Assembly (NCBI RefSeq): GCF_000497245.1
Contig: NZ_AWTC01000004.1
Location: forward strand, 157,633-221,632
Direction: 5' to 3'
From: Sporolactobacillus laevolacticus DSM 442
Lineage (GTDB): Bacteria; Bacillota; Bacilli; Bacillales; Sporolactobacillaceae
DNA length: 64,000 nucleotides
Shown here: piece by piece, positions 52,164 to 61,130 of the stretch
Position numbering within the stretch: the first letter of the stretch is position 1
How the letters are laid out: the number at the start of each line of letters is the position of its first letter
Notes under the pieces: generated by a model
What the model was told of the DNA's origin: nothing
The model's database searches: none
What the model saw: the letters and a program-made list of their open reading frames with translations, nothing else
Translations under genes and position numbers: made by a program

Positions 52164-53189
52164 TTAATCCTTTAATGGTAGAACGTCCGAATGGCGCAGA
52201 TAAAGAGTTACTTCCTGCCCGAGTTCTGAGTGCGACTCAGGTTGATGCAGCATTTCATAAGTAATCGTTACGTCATGCACGTCGATAGCATATCGGATCG
52301 TATTGCCAATCATATTTTTCTCCTTCACTACTCCTTTTAAAGTGAGGCATTCTGAATTTCCAGCGGATTGTTTTATGAACGCTTCAGGACGGATCGCATA
52401 GACGTCTGCCTTTTCTATTTTGTCGTTATTATCGCTCTTCTCAAGAATATCAATGAGTTGCTGATGAGTCAGCACATTATAATTACCAATAAAGCCGGCA
52501 ACGAATTTTGTTTTTGGTCGTAAATACAGATCTTCAGGAGTATCCGACTGCTCGAATTTACCGTTGTTCATCACATAAATATAATCCGATATAGCGATTG
52601 CTTCTTCCTGGTCATGTGTGACAAAAAGAACGGTCATCTTCAGTTTTTGCTGCAGCTCTCTAATCAGACCTCTTAATCTCCTGCGGATCTGAGCATCCAA
52701 TGCGCTCAGGGGTTCATCAAGAAGTAAAATCTTGGGCTGATTGACAATTGCACGGGCTAATGCCACCCGCTGCTGCTGGCCTCCGGATAGTTCATTGGGA
52801 TAGCGATTCTCTTTTCCGTTCAAGCTGACCAGATCTAGGTAATACAGCACTTTTTTCTTTATTTCATCTGGTTTAATCTTTTGTACCTTTAGTCCGAAGG
52901 CAATATTTTCATATACGGTCATATTCGGAAACAGGGCATAGGACTGAAAAACCATGCCGATGTTGCGCTTTTGCACACTTTCATAGGTAATGTCCTTGCC
53001 ATCCACAATTATTTTCCCGCTGTCTGCCCTAAGTAGTCCACAAATGGAACGCAGCAGTGTTGATTTACCGCAACCGCTTGGACCTAATAGGCTGATAAAT
53101 TTTCCTTCCTCTACATTAATGGATAAATGTTCGAGTACGTGGATGTTCTGATACGACTGTGTCAAATCTTGGATCTCTAAATAACTCAT
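52164..53189 (-). CDS. ABC transporter ATP-binding protein (PotA/PhnT/FbpC type)
   Basis: 341 residues. Walker A GPSGCGKST (about 36-44), Q-loop VFQSYALFPNMTVYENIAFGL, signature LSGGQQQRVALARA (about 132-145), Walker B ILLLDEPLSALD, H-loop VTHDQEEA, and a C-terminal TOBE-like domain. It drives the importer formed by the two permeases encoded at 53272 and 54057. The family serves polyamines, iron or 2-aminoethylphosphonate; the adjoining phosphoesterases favour an organophosphate. Confidence 0.92.
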   Translation of the reverse strand: MSYLEIQDLTQSYQNIHVLEHLSINVEEGKFISLLGPSGCGKSTLLRSICGLLRADSGKIIVDGKDITYESVQKRNIGMVFQSYALFPNMTVYENIAFGLKVQKIKPDEIKKKVLYYLDLVSLNGKENRYPNELSGGQQQRVALARAIVNQPKILLLDEPLSALDAQIRRRLRGLIRELQQKLKMTVLFVTHDQEEAIAISDYIYVMNNGKFEQSDTPEDLYLRPKTKFVAGFIGNYNVLTHQQLIDILEKSDNNDKIEKADVYAIRPEAFIKQSAGNSECLTLKGVVKEKNMIGNTIRYAIDVHDVTITYEMLHQPESHSELGQEVTLYLRHSDVLPLKD

Positions 53190-53271
53190 GGAGCAGCCAC
53201 CTTTACAAGAATATGGTTCAGAAAAGTAGGATCGAAACCTTGTGACTTATTGTTTTTTTTCTAACTGAATT

Positions 53272-54060
53272 TCAAACACTTTTTCTTTTTCTGCCATTCG
53301 TAAACAAGATGATCAAGAAGCTCAGAATGGACAGAACGAACAGATAAGCAATGACAACCGCACTAGAAATGTGTCCGCTGACTTGCATTATTCGGAACAA
53401 ATAAATCTGGATCGTTTCATAATTACCGCCTACGACGAGATTCGTTAATGTAAATTCACCGAATAAGATAGAAAAGGATAAGAGTGACGAAACGAGTATT
53501 CCTTTTTTTATATTAGGAATAATGATACTGAAAAATATTTTTAATTGATTCGCTCCGAGAAGCTCGGCTGCTTCGATCATAGAGGACATATTTACACTAT
53601 GCAGGCTATTGCGAATGCCTTGATACATGTAGGGCATTACAACAATAAAGTACGCACCTCCAACAAGAATTAACTTTGGTACTTCGATACTCGAATAGGT
53701 TTGAAGCAAGCCGGAAGCGAGGATAATTCCCGGCATGGCATACGGCAGCAGCACAATACTCTGAAACAATTTTTCCAGACGTGGGAAATGCATACTGACA
53801 ATGACGACCGTAGGGAGCATAACCAGAATCACGACAGCCATCGACACAATGATGAGTACCAGTGTTCGAATCAAAGCATTAATAAATGTCGGGTCTTCAA
53901 ACATTTGTGCATACCATTTTAGTGTCAGTCCGGACGGGAGGATTGTCGTCGTCCATGACGTCGCCAGTGAATAAACGAGAGTCACAAATAAAGGAATAAT
54001 GAGATAGAGTGCTAATAAGGTAACGATTAAATAAAAGGGCCACTTTTTACCTTCGCTCAT
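53272..54060 (-). CDS. ABC transporter permease (second)
   Basis: 262 residues, six membrane segments. The coupling-helix loop EAAELLGANQLKIFFSIIIPNIKKGIL (about residues 165-190) is the EAA motif. The start overlaps the stop of the first permease by four bases (ATGA). It resembles the inner-membrane partner PotC/PhnV type in size. Confidence 0.9.
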   Translation of the reverse strand: MSEGKKWPFYLIVTLLALYLIIPLFVTLVYSLATSWTTTILPSGLTLKWYAQMFEDPTFINALIRTLVLIIVSMAVVILVMLPTVVIVSMHFPRLEKLFQSIVLLPYAMPGIILASGLLQTYSSIEVPKLILVGGAYFIVVMPYMYQGIRNSLHSVNMSSMIEAAELLGANQLKIFFSIIIPNIKKGILVSSLLSFSILFGEFTLTNLVVGGNYETIQIYLFRIMQVSGHISSAVVIAYLFVLSILSFLIILFTNGRKRKSV

Positions 54061-54890
54061 CCGATATCCCTCCGTAACTTTTTCAGAACAAGCTGATTAA
54101 TAAATAGCGCAATAATCATTGTCAAAGCAAGGACAAGGGCCATCGCACTTCCTAAATTTGGCATCGTATTGATATCTCCTGAAGTGAGCGCGCCAATCCG
54201 AGTCGACAATAGGTTGAAGCTGCCGCCGGTTAGTGCATATGCTGTTGCATAAGCGCCCATCGCGTTGGCAAACAGAATGGTCAGTGTGCCGAAGAAGCTA
54301 GGAATTAAATAAGGAATCACAATTTTCACCCAATACCTAAAGGAACTGGCACCAAGTAGATAGGCGGCTTCTCTCCATCGTTGATCAATCCCATTGAAGA
54401 CTGGGTAGAAGAGCATGATCGCAAGTGGAAGCTGAAAATAGACATACACTAGAACGAGACCTACCCATGTATACAAATTGAATTGTACGTGTACATATTT
54501 GAGCATGAGCGTGATAAACCCACTGTTTCCAAGCAGGATAATAAAGGCAAAGGCTAGCGGTACGCCGGCAAAATTAGATGTCGCATTCAAAATCAGCAAT
54601 AATCGGTTCTGAGTGTTCTGTGTCAGTTTTGTAATGGCATAAGTTACAAAAATTCCGAGTATCGAGCCGATGATGCTGGAAAAGAGCGATAAATTAATAC
54701 TGTTTGTGATCGCAACTGAATAGAAGCGCTGCGAGAAAATTAGGTGAAAGTTATAAAAAGAAAATGTACCGGTACTGTCTTGAAAAAAACTGCTGATCAC
54801 CATCATAATAAAGGGGATCAGCAGAACTGCTGCAAAGATGAGGATAAAAGGGACCAATACCATAAAGTTTTTTAGTCGCATGTATTTCAT
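54057..54890 (-). CDS. ABC transporter permease (first)
   Basis: 277 residues, six membrane segments beginning FMVLVPFILIFAAVLLIPFIMMVI. The EAA loop is REAAYLLGASSFRYWVKIVIPYLIPSFF (about residues 170-198). Its start follows directly on the phosphatase stop, with GGAGTG inside that gene's end, so translation is coupled. Confidence 0.9.
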   Translation of the reverse strand: MKYMRLKNFMVLVPFILIFAAVLLIPFIMMVISSFFQDSTGTFSFYNFHLIFSQRFYSVAITNSINLSLFSSIIGSILGIFVTYAITKLTQNTQNRLLLILNATSNFAGVPLAFAFIILLGNSGFITLMLKYVHVQFNLYTWVGLVLVYVYFQLPLAIMLFYPVFNGIDQRWREAAYLLGASSFRYWVKIVIPYLIPSFFGTLTILFANAMGAYATAYALTGGSFNLLSTRIGALTSGDINTMPNLGSAMALVLALTMIIALFINQLVLKKLRRDIG

Positions 54891-55724
54891 TCAATTCACT
54901 CCTGTTTTTAAACCCGGCAAGGCTAATTCCTGCATCTTCTCCGACTTTTCAATCTGCAATAAATGGCATGCGAGCGGTGCAATCATCAGTTGTGAAACAA
55001 AGCTGTCGCTATGTTCCTCCATTGCTACCTTATCTGAAAGTATGTAAAGAGGAACATGACGTTCCTCTTTTGATGTACCGCCGTGAAAACCTAGGGGATT
55101 CATGCCATGATCGGCGGTAACTATGACCTGATAGCCGGCTTCGATCCATTTTGGAATACAAAGAGAGAGAATGTTATCGATTTCAGCTACTTTATTGCAG
55201 TACTCAAACGAATCGGGTTTAAATTTATGACCGGCATCATCGACATTCATTGAATGGATATAGAGAAAATCCGGTGCGTACGTATTGAGCAAATAATTTG
55301 CGTCCATCAGCAAATGGGAATCCGGATAATCATCCTGCATATAAAAGATTCCATGCTGAATCGGATGATCCGGATGATGCTGAATCCGATCTTGAAAAAT
55401 TCTAAATGGTGCGTGCTCGTACAATTCACTGACCCAGTAATAAGAGGCGGTTGCATTAACCAAATGATTCTTTGAAGTCAGATCAAACAGACTTTCTTCT
55501 TTTGATGCTTGTACGGAAAGATTCGACACAATCTGGCTTTCTGCAGGGACAACGCCTGTCAACAGAAGCTCATACATAGGTCTGGAGAGACTCGGGAGTT
55601 GTGAGTGAACCTGATAGAAGGCTGCTTTTTTCTGCTCAACGAGATGTTCCATGAATCCCATATGCAAACGGGCTTTGTCTAGCCTTAAACCGTCAATCAT
55701 CATAAAAACCAGTTTATTTTGCAT
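54891..55724 (-). CDS. Alkaline-phosphatase-superfamily phosphoesterase (nucleotide pyrophosphatase-like)
   Basis: 277 residues without a signal peptide. Metal and nucleophile motifs: VFMMIDGLRLDKA (Asp, about residue 10), PSLSRPMY (Ser nucleophile candidate, about 45), SMNVDDAGHKF (Asp, His, about 170-175), TADHGMNPLGFHGG (Asp, His, His, about 213-225). The family includes phosphodiesterases, phosphonoacetate hydrolase and nucleotide pyrophosphatases. Here it is cytosolic and encoded inside the ABC operon, so it probably hydrolyses the imported compound. It overlaps the binding-protein gene by 11 bases. Confidence 0.82.
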   Translation of the reverse strand: MQNKLVFMMIDGLRLDKARLHMGFMEHLVEQKKAAFYQVHSQLPSLSRPMYELLLTGVVPAESQIVSNLSVQASKEESLFDLTSKNHLVNATASYYWVSELYEHAPFRIFQDRIQHHPDHPIQHGIFYMQDDYPDSHLLMDANYLLNTYAPDFLYIHSMNVDDAGHKFKPDSFEYCNKVAEIDNILSLCIPKWIEAGYQVIVTADHGMNPLGFHGGTSKEERHVPLYILSDKVAMEEHSDSFVSQLMIAPLACHLLQIEKSEKMQELALPGLKTGVN

Positions 55725-56802
55725 AAGCCATAACCTCTTGTTGCCACGATTGCGGGAGCGCTACTGCTGTTTTATCCCATTCTTTATAGTCGGTTATATG
55801 TGTTGTTGTTTTATATTCAGATGCAGGCAACAATTTACTTTGTACATCAGCGGGTAACTTCACATCAGAACGGATTGGACGAGCATAACCTTTTGCGAGA
55901 TTAATCTGGCCTTTATCCGAAAGAATATAGTCACGAGCGAGCATTGCTGAATAAGGATGCGGGGCATTCTTGTTAATTACGGATACGTAGCAGCTTGATG
56001 CGGATGCTTCTTTTGGAATGGTTACGTCGAAACGATTGCGGTCAACCTGATCACGGTAACCTAATGCATTGAAATCCCAAAGGACGGCTACATCGACTTC
56101 GCCTTTTTCAAGAGAAGAGATATCAATTTTATTCGTTGACAATCTGCCTTCTTGTGCAAGCTTCTTAAAGTAAGTAAGTCCTGGTTTGATGTTACTGACG
56201 CTACCACCGTTAGCTAATGATGCTGCGAGAACGCCGAATTGTGACTCAGTCGCTTTTGTCGGATCAAAAACATCGACTTTATATTTACCGCTTAACAGAT
56301 CAGCCCATGATTTCGGCGCGTTTTTAACATTTTTCTTATCCGTAAGGAAGGCAATCGTTCCGTAATATTCGCCAACATATTTTCCATCTTGGTCTTTAGC
56401 CCATGAAGGAATGCTGTTCCAATATTGCGTTTTATAAGGAAGAACAAGGTTTTCTTTCACTGCAACAGGTCCGAAGCTGACGCCGACGTCGCCAATATCC
56501 GCTGTTCCATGAGTGCCGTCCGATTTGAATTTAGCGATTTCTTCAGCGCTGGACATGTCCGTATCCGTATGGCTGATCCCGTAATTGGTCTTGATGTCCT
56601 TCCAAGTTCCCACCCAGTTAGCCCATGAATCCGGCATCCCGACGCTGACAACCTTGCCTTCTTTCTTTGCCTTTGCAACCAATTCTTTGTGACTCAAATT
56701 CTTGTCGATTGATTTGCTGGACGACTGACCGCATCCTGTTAGAGCAACAGCTAATGATAGGACTAACAATGTGATCATTCCCAAGAACTTAATGCGCTTC
56801 AT
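55714..56802 (-). CDS. Solute-binding lipoprotein of the ABC importer
   Basis: 362 residues from ATG 56802. Signal peptide with lipobox VALTGCGQSS (Cys about residue 22), then a class-2-type binding fold typical of the iron/polyamine/aminoethylphosphonate group (GMPDSWANW, GTADIGDVGVSFGP, AVLWDFNALGYRD). It captures the substrate outside the cell. The frame is open to 56901, but that part is intergenic in character; AGGAG lies before 56802. Confidence 0.88.
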   Translation of the reverse strand: MKRIKFLGMITLLVLSLAVALTGCGQSSSKSIDKNLSHKELVAKAKKEGKVVSVGMPDSWANWVGTWKDIKTNYGISHTDTDMSSAEEIAKFKSDGTHGTADIGDVGVSFGPVAVKENLVLPYKTQYWNSIPSWAKDQDGKYVGEYYGTIAFLTDKKNVKNAPKSWADLLSGKYKVDVFDPTKATESQFGVLAASLANGGSVSNIKPGLTYFKKLAQEGRLSTNKIDISSLEKGEVDVAVLWDFNALGYRDQVDRNRFDVTIPKEASASSCYVSVINKNAPHPYSAMLARDYILSDKGQINLAKGYARPIRSDVKLPADVQSKLLPASEYKTTTHITDYKEWDKTAVALPQSWQQEVMAYAK

Positions 56803-57335
56803 GCCAAACCATCTCCTAAATAATTTAATTTTCGAAAAATAGGAAAAGAAAGGGGAACCAATAGTATGTAAATCATTCTTTATGAGATTCATAAAGAACA
56901 ATTCTATTGTCTATCACAATTGTAAAGATTGATCGGTTGTTTTGTGTATTTATGATTAATTTTGTTGTATTATGTGTTTTCTTAACTAATATGTATAGAT
57001 TATTACCATTTTTTTAAATAGTCAATAATGTGTGTCAAAAAACCTGACATACAAGTCGAAAACAACAGGATACTGTAGTGATTGGTTGTTTATTGTCGGA
57101 GAAACATTGATATGAAAAGGTTTTTTTGAAGAATTATTTACAGCGGAAGGGATCAATCAATCATAGCCAGTATGTGGAAATGATGCTGAGGTTTCTATTT
57201 GTGTTGAAATGTGTTGTTTGTTCGCTTCTTATTCAAGAATAATATGTTGTATTTTGTGGGTGAGTGCTGATTTTGTCTGTATTCTTTACAGTGGTGGAGA
57301 GTCAATGGAAGTGTAACAAACCAGAGAAAATGGTT
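56803..57335. other. Intergenic region upstream of the ABC operon
   Basis: About 530 bases, AT-rich and rich in TGTT/GTTG words. No ORF. TGTTGTTTGTTCG at 57212-57224 resembles the run upstream of the deoR-type gene, and further TTGTTT/TTTTGTGT words occur at 56937-56985 and 57083-57093. These are candidate DeoR sites. Confidence 0.45.
57212..57224. promoter_or_regulatory. Candidate DeoR-family operator
   Basis: TGTTGTTTGTTCG shares the core TTGTTTGTT with 58187-58210. TG(T)TTGTT-rich direct repeats are typical of DeoR-family (LacR/FruR-like) sites in Gram-positives. Confidence 0.4.
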
Positions 57336-58127
57336 CTACTGTCTGCTCCCGTTTACGGATCCTGGTGAAAGCAGACTTATTCCATTTTCATCTAATGCTT
57401 GCTTCATACCTGTAGGGCAGTCATCATTGGTTACAAATGTTGATATATGCTTCAAATCACAAATATGCGCAAACGTTGTTAACCCAATTTTACTGTTATC
57501 CGCTAGAACGATGGACTCCTCGGAACGCTGCATGAGCAGCCGAGACATGCTTGCCTCATTCAAATCATAGTCTGTAATGCCGTCGGTTGTAGAGATTCCT
57601 CCGACTGAAATAAACGCTTTATTTGCTTTGAGCTGCGAGAGTTCCATCTCAGCAAGCGGGCCATGTGTGGATTGCTGTTTAACGTCTACTTTTCCACCAA
57701 TAAAGATCAGTTCACCATTAAAATGCTGCATCGCCTTCAACATGACCGGTGTCGAATGTGTGATCAGGGTAAGGTTCTTCCTATTGTCGATATAATCAAG
57801 AATGTTTAATGCGGTGGTTCCATTTCCGATCATAATCACATCTCCGTCCACAATCAGTGAAGCGGCAAGTTTGCCGATAATCTGCTTTTCTTTAGTATTC
57901 ATCGATATTTTTTGATCAAATGCAGGTTCTACGGAGAGGGTGCGGTTTACTACCGCTCCGCCATAGACTTTCTTTAATTGTCCTTCTTGTTCGAGTCTGT
58001 CCAAATCACGGCGAATAGTTTCAGAAGAAACGTTTAACATCTTTGCAATATTTGGGACGTAAATCTTTCCGTCTTTTTCGAGCAGCTTTAAAATGCTTTC
58101 TTTTCGGTTTTCATAAGCGAGCGACAT
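57336..58127 (-). CDS. DeoR-family transcriptional regulator
   Basis: 263 residues. N-terminal HTH (RKESILKLLEKDGKIYVPNIAKMLNVSSETIRRDLDRLEQEGQLKKVYGGAV, residues 8-59) and a C-terminal sugar-phosphate sensor domain (DGDVIMIGNGTTALNILDYI, ITHSTPVMLKAM, FISVGGISTTDGITDYDLNEASMSR, VLADNSKIGL). It is transcribed in the same direction as, and lies upstream of, the ABC operon. Inducers of this family are phosphorylated sugars or polyols, consistent with an imported phosphoester. Confidence 0.93.
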   Translation of the reverse strand: MSLAYENRKESILKLLEKDGKIYVPNIAKMLNVSSETIRRDLDRLEQEGQLKKVYGGAVVNRTLSVEPAFDQKISMNTKEKQIIGKLAASLIVDGDVIMIGNGTTALNILDYIDNRKNLTLITHSTPVMLKAMQHFNGELIFIGGKVDVKQQSTHGPLAEMELSQLKANKAFISVGGISTTDGITDYDLNEASMSRLLMQRSEESIVLADNSKIGLTTFAHICDLKHISTFVTNDDCPTGMKQALDENGISLLSPGSVNGSRQ

Positions 58128-58389
58128 GATAAATCACTTCCTTCACTTGATTTTTTAACAGGCCGTTGTTATATTCAGTCTATAAATTGTTGTTTGTTGT
58201 TGTTTTTGTGCATATTTCAATTGAATTTTATAGTTTGTGCCTACTGATTGTCAATTGTTATTCCAAATAACTTAGATCGTATTTACTATTCTTCATATCT
58301 TCACATCATTTTTAGAAAATTTTAATTGTTGTTATGGTTTCTTTGAATACTCTCCGATTTTTATCGGGCAAAATCGCTTTGGAAAGTCA
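58128..58389. other. Divergent intergenic region between deoR-type gene and riboswitch
   Basis: AT-rich. TTGTTGTTTGTTGTTG at 58187-58202 is a candidate autoregulatory DeoR site. A small hairpin CCGAT-TTTT-ATCGG is at 58349-58363. Confidence 0.45.
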
Positions 58390-58500
58390 AAATGTACGTG
58401 CTAATTAGATGGAAACAGGTGAAAGTCCTGTACGGTCCCGCCACTGTAAGGGAGAAATCCTAAGTCAGGTCTTTCTAATTAGTTAAATACTCACGAGGTA
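58390..58500 (+). promoter_or_regulatory. Cobalamin riboswitch
   Basis: The conserved core is clear: GGAAACAGGTGAAAGTCC (58411-58428), CGGTCCCGCCACTGTAA (58433-58449, the B12 box) and AAGTCAGGT (58462-58470), all closed by CTAATTAGA / TCTAATTAG (58401-58409 and 58473-58482). No T-run hairpin follows, and the ribosome site GGGGGAG of the next gene lies about 30 bases downstream, so control at translation start is likely. It should turn the three following genes off when adenosyl- or other cobalamin is plentiful. Confidence 0.93.
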
Positions 58501-58516
58501 TGGGGGAGAGTTACTA

Positions 58517-59911
58517 ATGAAAGTGAAATTTGCCGTGTTACTATTTTGCGTTGCCTTGTTGCTTCTTCCGGTGCAAGCTTTCGCATCGGAAGACGTAAGC
58601 AGTGATTTGGATACCCTTGCAAATCATATCAAATCTTCCGGACTCAATTCAGATTGGGAAGTTATTGCATTGTCAAAAGCAGGTAAATTGACGGATAGTG
58701 AAAGAGCTGCTTATCTAAATACGATTAATGATCGTTTGAATGCAAAGCAGCTATCAGGAACAGATCTTGACAAGACAGCAATGGTTGTTAAGGCTTTAGG
58801 TCAAGATCCTACGGATTATCAAAGTCATAATTTAATAAAAGCGATTTATTCGGATGCTTCGATTAAATCATTAATGGATTTTACATATGCACTTACTGCT
58901 CTAAGTACCGATGATTATACGATTCCTAGTGATGCTCTATGGACTCAGGATCAATTAATTGCTGCACTTGTTAAGCTACAGACAAGCTCAGGAGGATGGG
59001 GATGGGCAGGTGATCCAAATGGAGATCCTGATGTGGACACAACGGGAATGGTTTTAACAGCGCTGTCCCGTTATCAAGATAAAGCAAAGGATGCGATTGA
59101 CAAAGCCATTAATTACTTAAAGAATTCCGAACAAGAGGACGGCGGCTTTGTGAATTATTCACCGAATTCTAACTCAACCGCACAAGCCATCATTGCACTC
59201 TCATCATTAGGGATTGATCCTACTGAAGGAGATTTTAATAAAAATGGTCATAACCCTGTAACTAGCCTGGACCAATATAAGTCAAACGGTGGCTATAAAT
59301 GGGCGTCATTTAGTGAAAGCGATGATCCTTTTTCTAATGAGCAGGTGATTCAAGGTTTGGTCGCTTATTCTCAATTTAAAGAAGGTGAACAGTTATTCAA
59401 CTTTAGAGTGAAAGAACCGGTCAGTGGTTCGAGTGCCCCCAAGGATGGATCAAGCACCGTAAGTTCTACTGAAGCAGTACCAGAAAGCAATGGTGGAGTT
59501 GTAAGCGGAACAAATCAAGCGCCGGACCCGATTTTGCCTTCTAATACGTTGAGCACTGAGCCTAGTAGACTAGCATCGAATACCAAAACAACGGATACTG
59601 TAGTAACGAAACCGAAGCGTTCCAGCGATGAAAAGAATACAGCTCAAGGAACGGCAACGAAAGAAACAAACAGCACTATTCATCATGCATCTCCATCTAA
59701 AGATGGATTTAAAAGCTCGGCACATCGTCCGAAATCTCAGCATCAGGTGAAATCAATTCCAAAGCATTCACCAGAACGTGTAACAACTGTAACGAAGACA
59801 ACTCAGATTAATCCGCTGCATCTTTATTTAGGGTCCGCGCTCGTTCTGTTAGGTATAATCGGCCTTTATGTTCGGATTCGGTTAGGTGGTGTTCGCTATG
59901 AAGATCGCTAA
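58517..59911 (+). CDS. Surface-anchored alpha/alpha-barrel protein (prenyltransferase/squalene-oxidase repeat), cobalamin uptake
   Basis: 464 residues. Signal peptide (VKFAVLLFCVALLLLPVQAFA), then an alpha6/alpha6-barrel-type domain to about residue 300 with squalene-oxidase/prenyltransferase repeats (SSGGWGWAGDPNGDPDVDTTGMVLTALSRY; EDGGFVNYSPNSNSTAQAIIALSSLGIDP). A disordered Ser/Thr/Pro/Lys stalk (about 300-435) and a C-terminal membrane helix (LYLGSALVLLGIIGLYVRIRL) follow. It is the first gene after a cobalamin riboswitch. The barrel corresponds to the alpha domain of animal intrinsic factor and transcobalamin, so corrinoid capture is inferred. Confidence 0.85.
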   Translation: MKVKFAVLLFCVALLLLPVQAFASEDVSSDLDTLANHIKSSGLNSDWEVIALSKAGKLTDSERAAYLNTINDRLNAKQLSGTDLDKTAMVVKALGQDPTDYQSHNLIKAIYSDASIKSLMDFTYALTALSTDDYTIPSDALWTQDQLIAALVKLQTSSGGWGWAGDPNGDPDVDTTGMVLTALSRYQDKAKDAIDKAINYLKNSEQEDGGFVNYSPNSNSTAQAIIALSSLGIDPTEGDFNKNGHNPVTSLDQYKSNGGYKWASFSESDDPFSNEQVIQGLVAYSQFKEGEQLFNFRVKEPVSGSSAPKDGSSTVSSTEAVPESNGGVVSGTNQAPDPILPSNTLSTEPSRLASNTKTTDTVVTKPKRSSDEKNTAQGTATKETNSTIHHASPSKDGFKSSAHRPKSQHQVKSIPKHSPERVTTVTKTTQINPLHLYLGSALVLLGIIGLYVRIRLGGVRYEDR

Positions 59912-60602
59912 ATTGATTGTGCTGATTGTTTCCATCGGTTTTATTGTCTTTGGTCTTGCGTTCATTGCTGGCGGGGTTCAAGAAAAAACAGTGACCACCA
60001 CCCATTTTAAGAATCAGGACAATGTGGTCAAGGCAGATAAAACGTCTTCTGAATCAAACAAAATAAAATCGGATTCTAAAAGTAAAGTCTCTGAGAAAAA
60101 AGCTCAGAAAAATAGTGATGGCGGTTCTTCAACTGTAAGTACAAGTTCTGGCTCGGATTCCAGTTCGAATCCCAGCTCGAATTCAAACACTGCAGAAGCT
60201 GATGCAAATTCAACCTCGGAGCAACAAGCAAGCACGAAATCGTCTGATTCAAGTACGAATCAATCAAGTGTTTCAAATGCTGCAGACAGCAGCAATCAAG
60301 AACTCATCTCTGTAGAGATAAAGGGTTATGACAATAAATATTTCTCGGGAAATATGTCGTATAAAGACGGAATGACTGCGTTCCTTGCATTAAAAGCGCT
60401 CGCGGACAGCAAAAATATAGCTCTTGATTATTCGGGCTACGGGCCAACTGTCTATGTTAAGAGTATCGCTGGACAAAGCGCGGGAGATAAATCGGCTCAA
60501 AGTGGATGGACGTATACGGTCAATGGCAAAACACCCAATGTATCTGCGGGAATCTGTAAACTTCACAGTGGCGATACATTGGTATGGACCTATCAGGAAT
60601 AG
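59898..60602 (+). CDS. DUF4430 membrane-anchored protein, cobalamin uptake
   Basis: 234 residues. N-terminal membrane anchor (AKLIVLIVSIGFIVFGLAFIAGG), a very Ser/Asn/Lys-rich linker (about 30-135), then a DUF4430 beta domain (KYFSGNMSYKDGMTAFLALKALA ... SAQSGWTYTVNGKTPNVSAG ... KLHSGDTLVWTY, about 145-233). In intrinsic factor and transcobalamin this beta domain closes over the corrinoid. ATG 59898 overlaps the preceding gene by 14 bases, with GGTGGTG upstream. It and the barrel protein probably form a two-part receptor outside the cell. Confidence 0.85.
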   Translation: MKIAKLIVLIVSIGFIVFGLAFIAGGVQEKTVTTTHFKNQDNVVKADKTSSESNKIKSDSKSKVSEKKAQKNSDGGSSTVSTSSGSDSSSNPSSNSNTAEADANSTSEQQASTKSSDSSTNQSSVSNAADSSNQELISVEIKGYDNKYFSGNMSYKDGMTAFLALKALADSKNIALDYSGYGPTVYVKSIAGQSAGDKSAQSGWTYTVNGKTPNVSAGICKLHSGDTLVWTYQE

Positions 60603-60612
60603 GGTGAGCATC

Positions 60613-61116
60613 TTGTTAACTCGAAAAATAGCACTTATTTCATTATTAGCTGCTTTGAGTATTGTCGGCAGAATTTATATGTCCTCAATCCCCAATGTGC
60701 AACCGTCTACAGTGATCATTATTATTACTGGTTTGGTATTCGGAGCCAGGTTTGGCTTAACGTTGGCATTGCTAACAGCAATAGGCTCTGATTTTATGTT
60801 AGGGTTTGGTTTTTTTACAGTAATGCAGGTGATTGCTTGGGGTGTAATTGGGCTGCTTTCCGGATTTTTAGCCCGTTTTAGAACGAAAATTCCGATGCTG
60901 GTTATGGCTTGTTATGCTGGGGGATGCGGCTATTTATATGGATTTGTCGTCTCTTTGAATATGTTGATCGGAGGTGTGCCAAGTTTTATCACCTATTGGA
61001 TCATGGGGCTACCTTTTGATACTTATCATGCGATTGGAAATCTAGCCTTCTACATCATTTTGTCACCAATCTTAATCAGGTTGTTAGAGGCTGAAAAGAA
61101 AAAGTTACAGATATGA
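60613..61116 (+). CDS. ECF transporter S component, probably for cobalamin
   Basis: 167 residues, about six membrane segments. ALISLLAALSIVGRIYMSSIP at the N-terminus carries the small-residue helix-1 pattern by which S components dock on EcfT; TGLVFGARFGLTLALLTAIGSDFMLGFGFF follows. No ATPase or EcfT gene is adjacent, so it must share the cell's common ECF energising module (group II). The TTG start at 60613 is set by AGGGTGAG just upstream; an upstream open frame overlaps the preceding gene. Substrate assignment rests on the riboswitch and partners. Confidence 0.82.
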   Translation: MLTRKIALISLLAALSIVGRIYMSSIPNVQPSTVIIIITGLVFGARFGLTLALLTAIGSDFMLGFGFFTVMQVIAWGVIGLLSGFLARFRTKIPMLVMACYAGGCGYLYGFVVSLNMLIGGVPSFITYWIMGLPFDTYHAIGNLAFYIILSPILIRLLEAEKKKLQI

Positions 61117-61130
61117 AGGGGTGAATAAGG

